A stretch of DNA of 64,000 bases. Source: Cyanoderma ruficeps. Taxonomy: Eukaryota > Chordata > Aves > Passeriformes > Timaliidae. The DNA lies in the NCBI GenBank assembly GCA_008694505.1, contig VZDJ01000010.1, positions 1,961,117 to 2,025,116 of the forward strand, read 5' to 3'. The position numbers and the translations under genes were made by a program. Under the pieces are notes generated by a model. It did no database searches. It worked only from the letters and a program-made list of their open reading frames with translations, and was not told where the DNA came from. Positions 47,097 through 60,100 of the stretch are shown here, in pieces (within the stretch, counting starts at the first letter, position 1; each line of letters begins with the position of its first letter).

Positions 47097-47510
47097 AATC
47101 AAAGAACCACAGAACTACAGAACCAATTAGGATGGAAAAGACCTCTGAGATTATTTAGTCCAACCCATGACTGAACACTGTGTCAGCTAGACCATGACAC
47201 TGAGTGCCACATCCAATCTTTCCTTATTCACCTCCTGTCACAGCGACTCCATCACTTCGCTGGACATCCCACTCCAATATCTAATCATTGTTTCTGTGAA
47301 GAAACTCCATCTTAAACCTCCTCTGGTGCAGCTTAGGACTGTGTCTCTTGTCCTATTGGTGGCTGCCTGGGAGAAGAGGCTGACCCCCATGTTGTTACAA
47401 CCTCCTTTCTGGCACTTGTAGAGAGCCATAAGGTCTCCATGAACCTCCTTATCTCCTCCTTTCCACCCCCAGCTCCCTTAGCTGGTCCTCACAGTACAAG
47501 CACATCATGA
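47097..47510 (-). mobile_element. CR1 LINE 3' fragment nested in an LTR
   Basis: On the minus strand this is the last ~410 bp of a CR1. It reads AGCTGGGGGTGGAAAGG, then the GGGGGTCAGCCTCTTCTC segment, ACAGTGAGGGTG-like and TGGAATGGGATG-like words, and ends in the TGTAGTTCTGTGGTTCTTTG tail at 47097. It lies between LTR halves that join cleanly (…CAGTGA | AGTGAGAAGG…), so it inserted into the LTR and is younger than it. Confidence 0.88.
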
Positions 47511-47690
47511 AGTGAAGTGAGAAGGAAGGGGAGGAGGTGCTCCAGGCAGAGCAGCTGGGATTCTCCTGCAGACCATAGTGCAGACCATGGAAGCAGCTGT
47601 ATCCCTGAGCCCATGGAGATCAGAGGGGGTGCAGAGATCCACCTACAGCCAGTGGAGGAGGCCTGTGTCAGAGCATGCCTTGTTCTACTT
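47511..47690 (+). mobile_element. Avian ERV LTR, right part (continues 46843-47096)
   Basis: The LTR resumes with GAAGGAAGGGGAGGAGGTGC, TCCAGGCAGAGCAG, ATTCTCCTGCAGACC and AGCCCATGGAGATC, then GCAGAGATCCACCTACAGCC and AGTGGAGGAGG. These are the family's repeated 'GTGGAGGA...CAG' units. It ends early at ~47690, so the 3' part of the LTR, including the polyadenylation region, is missing. Confidence 0.65.
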
Positions 47691-50600
47691 GACTGATAGT
47701 GGCTTGATCCAAATGTTTTATTCACTAGGGTTCATCATCTAGTAGACTTATCATCTTGGGTAGGAAAGCAAGGTGAACTAGTTTAGGTGGCCAAGTCCAG
47801 GTTTATGGTTGCAAACTGCAAGAAGACATGAAAGATAGTTTAGAACTCAAATTTGGCATGTTGGTGCTTGCTGGTATACATGAAAGTCATATTTTTGCAG
47901 ATCTAATTTTAAGTCCAGTTTTAATTCGGATTGTAGAGGCCTGGGCTCTGGGCTGTAAACACCAGAAGTTTAATCCTAGGGAATGACTAAAGTACTCTGT
48001 ATCAGGAAGAGAGGAGAGATCAGACCCCAACATGTGGTCATCTGGATGCAATTATGAACTTCCAGAATGTCTTCTTAGATGTGGATTTATTCTGCTAAAA
48101 GAGTAGAGATACAAACCAGCCACATCCTCCAGAATAAAAAGACAGAGTTGCATGTCATTCCATTTTCAGCTGTGCTTCATTAAGAAGAGCAGAGGAAATA
48201 GACCCTGATAATACCAACTAACATCAGTTTCCTGAGTAATGACTACCAGCTAGCTAGGGTTATCACAGAGACTTCACAATGCAAGAGCCAGTCTTCAAAT
48301 CATGTAAATGTCCTATGTTAATTTTTCAGTATTTGCCATGCTTTGTCCTTCATTCATTGATTTCACTCTGCACCTTAAAATGCATCAATTTTGAGGGTTT
48401 TTTTTGCTCAAGAGACAGGGGTACCAATATTGGCTTGAAAAATTTGAGGGAAATTCCACTCTCCTTATCATGCGCCCAGTCATTTTGTAAACATCCTGGC
48501 TAAGTGCTTTGCTGAGATCACAAACCCAGGCTAGCTACATATATCTGGGTTTAAGATGGCCAACAGTAATATTCTTACAGTTCAGTCAAAGTTTGCAGCT
48601 AACACATGTCTTTATGGCGCTGTCAATTAATTAGGAGCAATGTATGTTCTGCATCTAAAAGCAAACAGAATCATTCTTGGTGATTTCCTGTTCACTGTAG
48701 GTTGTGAAATGTCAGCATGCCAGGAACAAACAAATGTTGAGACAATATATAACAGACCATTTGATGTAACAAAGCCACAAGAAACACACATTTCTGTCTA
48801 TTCTTCTTTAATATTCCAGATACAGAAATTAAAATAACACCTCATCATAGATTGTGTTGAATCAGAAGAGAGATGTCTGGCTTTTCACTGCCTCTACTGA
48901 ACGGGACCACTCCATGGGTTTTGTCCAGAACAGAGAGGGATATCTCTCAGATACACCTAAACAAAGAGGAAATGAGATTTGGACATTCTTGGCATTAAAA
49001 ACATGCATCTTTAGGATCCTGAGAACACCACCACATGCCAAGTTTCAGTTCTGTATACACATATTACCAAGCACCTAACAAAATTATGCCAGTTTCTGAG
49101 CAAAGGAGAAGAAAAAATAAACAGTTAAAAAGAGGGCAAGGTAGCATCCACAGCAGGGAGGAAGCCAAAGATGTGTAGGATGTATCATTCCTCCTCATGC
49201 CATCAACAGGGTATGTATGTATTTTCTTTAGAGGTTTCACTACCATTCCTGCATTAATGCAGTTATCTTTGGCACAGCAGAATGTGCAAGAGAGTAAGTG
49301 CACAAAGCCTCTCAGATGGCCTCAAAACAGTCTTCAAAGGACCTTTGGTGTTCATTTTCAATGGCACACTTAGAAATTATTATGTAATCATTTTCTCTTT
49401 GCACCTTGCGAATGTCAGCCACTAAAGGGCTGTTCACACATAGGTTGTATTTTCATAATTGTGAGCACACAGTTAATGTATTATATATGTTTTCTGTCTC
49501 GATATCTTGCATGGATTCAGCTATTGTGTTGAGAAGGTACCTAGATAGTGGTGGCATTCACAAGGATAAAGACAGAAGTAACTGCAGTGTATGACACAAA
49601 GCTGCTTACATCTGTGTCCACACGGGGACAGTGCAGCTCTACCAGAGAGACATCCTAAGACACTGCTTCATCCTAGAAAGGCTGAAATATCTGCCCAGAC
49701 TTGTCCTTCCAAGCCTCACTGTAACTTGTACAGACCTAGATCTTTCTGAACACTCTCCCAAACATCAAATCAACTCATGGAGCAGAAAACCTCTGACAGT
49801 TTTTGTAGTATTTTAATGGTTTTGAACATAAAATATTTAATTTATCTGGATTATTGAGAGGTGTAACAAGATCCCACACTGGATAAAAGTGCAGCAGCTT
49901 GTGATATTAGTAGTGTTTGTTCAGTATATCCTACCATGTCTTGCTTCCATATTGAAGAAATGTACTTCTTATTCATCTGGGAGTTGTGCTTTTGTATGCA
50001 GACAGGATTTAAATTGACAAGTGAAAAGAGTGCCAACAAGAAAAAAGCTGTAGAAAAGCATGGGGGCTGTGAAAAAGCAAATCCCCACAAATATTTTGGA
50101 TGTTAAATGGGCCATGTTGAGAGCTTTGTGAGGCAAACTGGAAACTTCTCTACCCCTTGCTTTCATTTGTTTAGCAGTTTCTTTTGCACTGAGCACATTA
50201 GATACTCCCCAAATCTTTCTGCCCCCCAGCAGGGAGTTGTCAGTCAAGACAAAAAAAAAAATCCATGAAAAAGCTTTTTGTTAAACTTTTAAGGATCTCT
50301 GTTATCCTGAATAGCATGCAGTGTTCTCCGAAAAAGCATTCTGAATTGGACTGTAAGTCTAGATCTATGTTAAACAAAAAGAAGTGTTTGCTCCTGTTCA
50401 AGCAAATATAAGACTCTTGCTTTCCGTGATTGTTTTGGAAGATAATGTGTCTTTGTTCTCTTGCCTTTAAGCTGATGGGCTTGCTCATGAATCAGCATTG
50501 GCCATTAGTGCAATAGGTATCAGGGCTGAACTTCAGGGCAAAAAGTGGAAGAGCAGCGCTGTAAAATAGTTAAGTGGTTTCTGTTTTCCAGGACTGTAAA

Positions 50601-50699
50601 TATGTACTGAATTGAGTTTCTTCTTTCGTACTGTTTGCTTTGAGAATACCAATCCAAACAAATTCCAGAGGCTCTGCCTTCTTTTTTTTTTTTTTCCTC
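47691..50699. other. Unique stretch, nothing recognised
   Basis: No element or gene signal is recognised in 3 kb. Open frames stay below 95 codons. Confidence 0.45.
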
Positions 50700-50720
50700 N
50701 NNTTTTTTTTTTTTTTCCTC
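50680..50720. other. Three-base N gap inside a duplicated poly(T) tract
   Basis: NNN at 50700-50702 is flanked on both sides by a T run of about 15 followed by CCTC. The mirrored context suggests that two reads or contigs overlapping in the same T tract were placed end to end, giving a false duplication. The 92-codon frame running through the gap is not real. Confidence 0.8.
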
Positions 50721-51329
50721 AGCTGTAGGATTTTGGGCATCAGAGAAGGATACCGTCGATGTGAGAGCTACAAGGAGCTTTTAAGAGCACCTCTATGCCT
50801 GGAAGAACTCTGTCAAATTCTGTCCATGTGCCCTATTTCAAAACAGAAAACTGTGTTAGAAATAAAGTATTTCAGTCCTCAGGACACAGTGGGTGAGCCT
50901 TGTGCAGAATCACAATAGACTAATATACCACAGATACCATGTGTCTGCTCCCTCTAGGATAAACAAAGCACACTGTAATATCTTAGCCACACCATGTTGC
51001 TGATTGTTGTCATGATCCTTTCCAAGGTGAAGAAACTTCTCCTCAATAAAGCCCTGAGCAAAACTGCTCCAGCTGATGCCCAGGAGGATTTTTCACATTG
51101 CCTTTGAGTGAAGCTGCAGCATGGCTGTCCTCTCTGCTCCTCCTGGAGAGAAGGGAAAGAAGAGAGGCCTTGTCAGAAGCCACAGACACAATTTCCATTC
51201 TCAATACATCTGACCTGAAAGTGAACAATAAGATTGGAAAAATGAATGTAGATCTTGGTCTTTACCAAAAAACTTACAGATTTCAGAGAATAAAAAAGGA
51301 TGTAAGAAATGATGGGACACCCTCCCCAG
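50703..51329. other. Unique stretch before the long CR1
   Basis: No feature is recognised. Part of 51090-51330 could be the degraded 5' region of the following CR1 but shows no clear motif. Confidence 0.4.
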
Positions 51330-54108
51330 CTTATTGTGGAGGATGCCAGTTAACTTACTTGGGTACTTTCACCTCACTAAATCTCTGTGGACTGCTTCTT
51401 GACCATCCTCAGACAGATGAATCAGCTCTCCAACATAATCTTCAAACAAACAGAGCTGGAAGCCACCATACTGCTAGAGGGCTACAACCTAGGTGCCTTT
51501 ACTGAAAGCTGGTGGGATGAATCCCATGAGGAGTGTGGCTATTGATGGCTACAGGCTGTTCAGAGGAGACAGGCAAAGCTCTCTGTGGATTGACCTCTAC
51601 ATCAAGAAATGAGTGGATTTTGGAGGGATCTCTCTGAAATTACAGAGAAGTCAAAAGTTCGTGCATGAGAATCAGAGACTGAGGTAACAAAGGGAACCTT
51701 GTGGACGGTTTCTGTCAGAGGCTGCCTGATCCAGGGGAGCCTGTTGACAACAACACCTTCCTGCTCCAGCCACAGGAGGCACTGAACTCACCAGATCTCA
51801 TCCTGCTGGGGTGCTTCCACCCCCAACCTCTGCAGTGAGCTGTAGGCAGTCCAGAGGACTGCTGGATGCACAGAGGAGAACTTCCTAAACCAAGTAATGG
51901 ACAGCCCTGACACAGGGGATCTGTTACTGGACCTGATGGTCACCAGAGCAAGTGAGCTCATGGGTGACTTCAAGGATGGAGGCCACCAGGGCTGCAGTGA
52001 ACATCACTGGTGGAGTCTGAAGTGCAGAGGAATGTGGCACAGGAGAAGAGTATAGTCAGGACCCCAAATTTTAGGAAAGCAAACTCGAGCTGCTCAAGGA
52101 ATTAGTCAGTAGGATGCCCTGGGATACTGCCTCAGGGACTAGGGAGCAGAACTAAGCTGGTGGATTTTTATGGACACTTTCCTTAGAGCACAAAACTCTT
52201 GATCTGTAAGAAACCAGGTAAGGAAAGGAAGAGACTGGCATGGATGAGTTGAGACCTGCTGAGCAAACTAAGGGGCAAGAATGCAGGCAGTGGAAGCAGG
52301 CACAAGTATCCTGGAAAGACTATAAGAATGCAGCCTGATTGTGTAGGGATGGGGTGAGGAAGGCCAAGGTGCTCTTGGACCTGAATTTGACAAGAAAAAC
52401 AGAAAAGGTTTCTATAGCCAGAAAAGGAAGGTCAAAGAAGGAGTACTTTTCCCCATTAAAAAGGCTGGCACACTGGTAACAATAAATGAGGAGAAGGCTG
52501 AAGTACCGAACAGTTTTTGTCTGAAGTATTCAATCTCTCTTCACAGACCTCTCAAGTCAGTGGACTGCAAGGCAGGGATTGGGGAGTAATGATCAGGTTC
52601 ATGACCACTTGAAAACCCTGAACAGATATAAGTCTATGGGATCGGATGAGTTACATCCCAGACTCCTGAGGAAATTGTCTCATGTAGTTGCCAAACTATT
52701 CTCCATGATATTTGAAAAGTCATGGCAGTCAGGGGAAGTCTCCACTAACTGGAGAAAGGGAAATATTGCATCTCTTTTAGAAAAGGGTAGGCAGGAGGAC
52801 CTGAGAACTACTGACCTGTCAGCCTGGCTATGTAACATATGCTCCTCAAAGCTGTACTAAGGAACATGGAGAACAGGGTGACAATTCAAGAAAGCCAGCA
52901 CCACTATGCCAAGAGGAATTCCTGTCTGACTGATTCAATGGCCTACTGTGGTGAAGTGACTGCATCACTGGACAAGGAAACTCCAGATGTTATTTATCTG
53001 GACTTCTGTAAAGTCCTTGACCCTAACCGCCATGACATCCTTCACTTCAAGTTGGAAAGAGATGGATTCAATTGTTGAACAGTGGCATTCAGAGGGATGG
53101 TGGTAGTCAATGCCTCAGAGCCCCAGTGAACATCAGTGACAAGTGGTGCCCTTGGGGTTCTGAGTTGGGACCAGAGTTATTTAATATCTTCATTAATGAA
53201 ATAAACAAAGGGATCAAGTGCACCCTAGGCAAATTTAGAGATGATCCCAAGCTGAGAGGTGCTGTTGACACACCTGAAGGATGGGATGCCATCCAGAGGG
53301 ACCTGGACAAGTTGAAGAAGTGAGCCCATGGGAACACCATGACATTCAACAAGGCCAGTGCAAGATGTTGCGTCTGGATCAGGATAGCCCCAGATATCAG
53401 CACAGGCTGGGCATGAACACCCCCAGAGCAGCCCTGCCCAGAAGGACTTGGGGGTGCTGGTGGGTGAGAGGCTGGACATGCTCCAGCCATGGCACTCACA
53501 GCCCAGAGAGCCAAACGTGTCCTGGGCTGCATCCAGAGCCCCGTGGGCAGCAGGGCCAGGGAAAGGATTCTGCTCCTCTGCTCTGCTCCGCTGAGACCCC
53601 ACCTGCAGTGCTGCATCCAGAGCTGGGGCCCCAGAACCAGAAAGACATGCCTCTGTTAGAGTAGGTCTAGAGGAGAGCCACAACAATGATTAGATGGATA
53701 GAACACCTCTCCTGTGATGAAGGGCTGAGAGAATTGGGGATGCTTAGCCTGGAGGAGAGAAGGTTGCAGGGACACCTTACAGCACCTCCCAGTACCTAAA
53801 GGGATTTTACAAGAAGGTCAGAGAGAGACTTCTTACAAGGGCATGTAATGATAGGATACAGGGGAATCATGTTAAACAGAAAGAGGTTAGATTCAGCCTA
53901 CATAAAAGGAAAATTTTTTTGCAACGTTGGTGGTGAAATATTGGAACAAGTTTCCCTGAGAAGTTGTGATGTCCACAGAAACATTTAAAGTTAGGCTGGA
54001 TGGGCTTTTGAGCAACCTAACATAGTTGAAGATCTCCTTAGTCGTTGGGGGTTTGGCCTAGATGACCTTTAAAAGTTCCTTCCAACCCAAACCATCCTAC
54101 GACGGTGT
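51330..54108 (+). mobile_element. Long CR1 LINE copy, endonuclease through 3' tail
   Basis: This is the most complete CR1 here, about 2.8 kb. The endonuclease domain is recognised by FTESWWDESHEECGY near 51495-51545. It is followed by LLKELVSRMPWD near 52090 and the linker to the reverse transcriptase. RT motifs are KSMGSDELHPRLLRKL (near 52628), NWRKGNIASL (near 52750), IYLDFCKVLDPN (near 52995), [20 protein letters not shown] (near 53142) and a catalytic box changed from FADD to FRDD (near 53238). The 3' region continues to TTCCTTCCAACCCAAACCAT near 54100. Stops and frameshifts are many, so the copy is dead. ORF1 and the 5' end are absent. The block 53393-53554 is nearly identical to part of the CR1 at 43562-44410. 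Confidence 0.93.
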
Positions 54109-57100
54109 TCCTATTATATGATCTTGTCACGTCACACTTTTGACTGGGAAACAATTTCGAGGTTGCAGTGCAGTCCATGCAAATACCCGAAGTTACTGGG
54201 GCAGTAACTAAGGAGACATCTGATACAAATTGCTCTGATGGGCAGCATGTGTGTTAGCTGTGCTGGTGGCTTTGGGCACTGTGAGCAGGACCTGGGAGAG
54301 CAGACCTGAAGTTATTTTCATGGTTAGGGTCCTAGTGAATCTCACCCTAACAAAAAGCCCAGAATTTAGTGTTTTCATGGAAGCAGGAATGCCCATGTAG
54401 ACTCCTTGGGACAAGTGTAGTGTCTAAGTACACGATTTTTTTTTCCATAAGTGGATTATGATCAGTAAAGATAATTATACAAATAGCTAATTACAGTCAC
54501 CTGCCTTTCAGATTTTTAAGTGCTTTTTGAAGTGTTTTCCTGTAGACTGAAATAGATTTCTTTCCAATGGTGTGCACCAGATCTGTGTGTAAAAAGTGCT
54601 CTTTCTTTATGTGAAGTACAGAAAATTCTGGTCCTCTTTCACACAGATGGGGCAGGTACTTATGTTTAATAGAAGTGGAATGTTTTCTGCTTATTTGCAG
54701 AGTTTCACTTCAGGCCAAAGAGAATTTCATATGGTGGACAGCTAGCCCAGGCTATTTGATGTTCCCACAAAGCAATAATCTGATGAAGTGTTTTCTACTA
54801 CCTGACTAACTTTGAGATTGATTGCTTTAAAAGGGGCCTTGAGTTAAAAGAATGCTACTCCTGTAAGAAAGAACATGCTACTCTTCATGTAGATCAAAAC
54901 TTTATGATTGGAGAGGTTCATGCTATTCTTAAATAAATTTGAGAAATATCTTAATGTCTTTTATTAAGTTCACAGTTACACATTTATGTAGTGGATGGTT
55001 AATGAGTACTACATGATGAAGGATATTAACATTAGAACAAAATTATTTAATTAACTGATTTTTTCTCACTTTGTAGGAAGCTCATTTTCAATAAATTACA
55101 ACTTACCAAGACTAAAGGACCTTTATAGCATTAACACATGCAGGCTTCAAAATACATAAGTAGCTAAAAAGCATAATTTTTGTACTTTTGACTATCATAC
55201 TAATATTATCTGGCCTATTTTTAATACTAATGAACAGAATTTTATAGGGAACAAGCCTACAACAGCATTTATGCCCTGACTTCCCAGGATATTCAGAGTA
55301 GAAAGAAGTTTAATGTACTTTTACCCTCCTTTAACATAAGCAGTTTTCTTTGAGTTAATGAAGTCAAATCTCAGATTTTATTACAAAACAAATATTACCG
55401 TGTGAAAACAAAACCCCACTGCATTTGCAGAGAGTTGGAAGGGTTTCTGGAAGATGTGTCTTTCAGCCATAGGTATAGGCTGTAGACTCTACCCTACAGG
55501 AAGGTAGAGAGATTTTCAGGAAGAGATTTTGATTATCACTGGTTATGACATTGCACGAAGAGGGAAGCAAAGAAATGAGTCTTATGTGAGTAGTAACTGT
55601 ATTTCTACCAGAAAGGATATCATTCTTGAGAAGGTAAATGTAGTTTGATATCCTAGGTACTTCAATCATACCACAGTTAGCATCAAGGTCCTTTTGAGCT
55701 GTTTTTTTATGGGCAATATAGAGCCAGATTTATCAAAAATATTGTAATCTACTAAACCAGTCCTGTGAAAAGTGGAAGAAGTGATGGCATAGAGATGTCA
55801 GTCTAGATCAATTTCTTGTGCTGCACTTTATGGTGAAATTATAGTCTCAGAGGTACTACAGGGCTCCATGGTGAGAGCAAACCTAGGGCAGCAGATCCTG
55901 TTCCCTTCTGTAAGGATGTTTGTACTTTTCCTGCATGGAGGCTGCGGCAGCTGTGGCATTTTCCTGGTCAGATTCCAGTGCAATACAGACATACAAACAG
56001 TATGTGTTGCATACTGGTCTCTACCAGATATGTTTTGGTGTAGCACAATTACCAAGTTTTAACCATGAATTTTATAAGATAATGAGAGAATAAACATGGG
56101 CAAGCCCAAAGGACTGTGAAGTTGTGTCTGTCACCAGAAAGCATCATACTTCCAAAGCTGTTACTGTGATTATTATGTCCAAAATGATACTTCAGGCTTA
56201 GGACATGTCTCCTGCTTTTGGATTTTTGACCTACCCCAGCTGCATCTTTGCTGGATCTACTGTGGTCCAGAACAGAGGGGAAGAACAGCAGCTGGGGGTG
56301 GGTCTTGCACTAGTCCAAGCTGCTGTATGTAACTGGAGTTTTTTGCTTTTTCCTTAGCCTCTGATATTAGGAGATGGAATACTAAGTCATATATCCCCAG
56401 AATTCTAAAGATTTGACTCTGGTTTCTGCTGTTGGGTGAATTATTAACATGATCTTGGTGAGCTCCAGCCACTGAGAAGAACATATGTTTCCAATCTATG
56501 TGGTCCCACCAGCAACTTTTATGAGAAACCATCCCTTTTGGGTTTTCTTCCTGTAAGTGGCCTTTCTGCACGTGTTGCCTCTCCACTGACAGCCACAGTC
56601 ACTGCAGGGCCGTTGGCATCTTCCTCTGAACTACAACCAGACCCTTCCAGCATCGCATGGAAGAGCTTTGGAAGGGCACAGAAAACGGACAAATCTACTT
56701 GTCTGCGGCAAGTGAATAAAGGTAGATAAGTAAGCACCTCTGCAACACTACAGAGGGCAAGTGCATCCAAATATCCTGTTCTCTGGGGCAGTGTAAACCT
56801 GGGGACTAAATGCACCAGTCATTGAAACACCTTTGATAGAAGCCATCAGGGACAACCAGACACCTACAGCTCCACTTCTCTCCTGTAGCATATTTTATTG
56901 CTCACAGGGGTGCACAATGCTTAACTAAAGGGGAAGAAGCATATCTTAAATTGTGACCCTAAAAATTAATTTGGTAGACCCTTTTATTCACACTCTTTGA
57001 AGCCTGATTCCTTGGAAAAGCATGAAGCTGAGAAAAGAATAGATTGTGAGAGGATAACCAGCAAATGAGCTCATTTATGTACTTCTATCCTATGAAAATT

Positions 57101-60100
57101 ATGCTGATATTTCCCACAGTGACTATTTTATGACATTTAACTGTTATCTGCATTTGGATATAGTTTTTTGGGTTTTTTTAGCCAGTGCTCAGGCATTCTC
57201 ATATTTACAAATAGAGGTGGACGTGGAAGTCTTTCTTGGTTCTTTTTGTTCCTGCTTCTTGTTTTCTTGTTGTACTTGTGCTTTTGAAAGGTGCATGGAA
57301 ATCAAAGTTTTATGTAATTTCACTCTCAAGTAATACTTAAGAATGTGCCTGTGTTGGCACTGCAATGGTATGGGCAGCATGTACTCTAACATAAAAGGGG
57401 AAAATGGTACATTCTTGTCTAAATTCAGTTCAAGTGAAAAGCTTATGTCCAATTAATTAACAGTCTTACACTTCTCTTTTCTGCTGTTATTTTAGGTTGC
57501 CAGTGTGACTGAAATACAGAAGTGGAGTGAATTTTTTTTTGTTTTCTCATTAAGTAAAATGTGCTAAAGATAAATTTTAAATTAGGCTGTAAAAAAATAA
57601 AGATCACATTCAAATCCATTTTCTTGTTGTGGAAAATATTTTTTTCTGTAAACACCAAAGCTTACTGTGCTATCACATGGATGGCAGCACATCTATTTTT
57701 TGAGGCACTGATACTGACTATTTGAGGCTACTTTGTGACGATTGTCATGACAGCATGAGTTTTAACTTTCTGAGCTGAAATTCTATCCATTGTGTGCCTG
57801 TCTCGATCTGTCTTTTTGGCCAAGGATTAGCACAGGAAAGGTTTTGAAATAAAATAATAAGGTATTTCATATTATGAATCAGAGGAAAAAGCTGTACTTG
57901 ATACTACAGCTATTTTAAAAAACCCTGAAACACTTTAAGGTTCCCATGATTCAGACAAGAAGCCTTTTTTATGTGGTAGGAGGCAGGTTTGGGGTTTTTT
58001 AAATGTAGGATTTGTGTTTCTACTGTTTCCAGGACAATTTGTCTTACCCAGGTCAAGCTTATTATATTCACTTTTTACTAAAATCCTGTGTCCAAAATGA
58101 GGTACAGCAAAACCCCTAGACCTTGTTCTTAATGAGCACCTAAACCTGAGGGTAAGAGGAGCACTATGAATAAAATTCAATATCAAATAACATCAAACAG
58201 TATCAAATCCAGAGCTGCAAGGCATAATCTTGGTGTATGTTAGTGTTGGAGCACTTGACAGCAGTATCCATTGTATGAAGACCACACTTTGAAAGATTTT
58301 TTTTAAAGAAGAAAAGCTATCCAGAAGTAAAGCCTTATTCCTGGTGGAAAATTACTGTTATATTTCAAGCCCTTTATCCATTCTTCCCTTCCACCTCCAA
58401 AGTGAGCATAAAGAAATATGTGAGCAGAAAGAAAATGAGAGATTTAAAGTAACTTGCTGACGGCCATGCAATAATTAAGTGGCAAACTGGAATGAAATTC
58501 ACAAAACTGTAACTGCATTTCAGTGATTTGCGTGGGAGACTGTGGCACTTCTTACTGAAATCTACTGCAATGCCTTGTCCTATTTGGTGATTATTTGTCC
58601 TATTTTGCTTCCCTAAGCAGATGCAGTATTCATGAGGCACCATTTGCTGTCCACCTCTAAAACATAAATTCTAAGGCAGATAGTTGTTCAAATATTACTT
58701 TCAGCTGTCTGGATTTTTTTTTTTTTTATTTTTGCTGGTGTGGAAAGCTGGACAAAACTTGTATTGGGCATTGCATTGGAAGGGATTTTTATCTTCTACT
58801 AATAAGGCAAAATGGAATAATGTAATCTGGAGAAATTAATTTACACAAACCACTTCTCCCTTGCCAGTAAACACAAACAGATGGCACCTTATTGTTCTAT
58901 TTATGAAGTTTCCAGCATCTGAGGAATTTCAAGCTCTAGCATCTGAGAATTCTAGCACTGGTGCCTCTCCTGTTCAATTATTTGTGTTATGGATATTTTA
59001 GCAGACACTTTGTTCTCATTTTATTAACAATTGCATATTAAATAGGAAATCATAGCATGCATTCAGTTCTCATTCAAAATAACAGAGTTTTATACTTGGA
59101 ATTATTATCTGTGTCGAATAAAATGGATATAAAGTTCATATATTGTTGAGACAAAAGATAAATTACACAGGATATAAATAAAAAGTCTTGGTGGCTTTGT
59201 AGTAAACAGAAACATCCCAATTAACACCATATATAAGCTTTGCTTTTCAAATTGTTGATTTTGACAGGATTGGTGAGTCAACACAAGTTTTTAATTGAGA
59301 GAGGCTGTAGAGAAAATGTTTGAAATCTGATAGTCAGCCAGGTTATTTTTACGTAACCTCTCTTAAGCAATTAGGCTGTATTTTAGCTTAAAGTGTAACA
59401 CTTACAGAAACTACATCTCACATATTTTCCTGGTCTTCTCTTTGTTTTGACATATCTTTCAAAATAGGTGTATGAAAAATAAACAAGCTGGGGCAACGTA
59501 GGCTGTATCTGTTCACTGTTTCCCCTTGTAGAGTTTGAATAACTCCTTGCAAGATTTAACCTGCTTTTATGATGTCTCAGTGGTGTATCTTCAGAGTTTC
59601 ATTTCATGTAGTAAATTTCACCCAGACCAGAGGCAGCTTTGAGTAATGGAAGGTTATTTCTGGAAGATATGTTATGCCAGAAAACTGGTGTAACATCACA
59701 ACTGGGAAGGGCATCCTCTCTTCCTGGGGATGGGATCTTCTTGTCTGACTAGTGCCTGGCCAGTGGTCCCCATAGGGCACGCTGTTCCAACAGCTTGTAA
59801 ACTATATACCATGGCAAGGCCTGCATATAAGTGCATTTTTAAAAGCAATTTTTGAGGTAAAAAGAGCGAGAAGAGTCTCAGGTTAGTTTGGCAGGACTTG
59901 GCTGGGTGTGAACTTGAACACCCTGTGTTTCACCTGTATTGTAGCATTGTTCCCCTCTAAGATACTTATATTTCTATGCATGCAGTGTAGGAGTGGCCCA
60001 GGTTTCCTTCTCTTGGCAGTGTTCTCACACTGCAGTTTGGACCATGGATTCCCCTGTGCTTGGGTGCAGTCTCCATCTGAGAGACCACAGGATGCTCCTA

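Noticed and set aside
50640..50918. 92-codon frame with a phenylalanine run and X residue
   Set aside because: It runs through the poly(T) tracts and the NNN gap, so it is an artefact.
53107..53686. 169- and 153-codon minus-strand frames
   Set aside because: Antisense of the CR1 at 51330-54108; they resemble the minus frames near 43.7 kb only because the CR1 copies are related.
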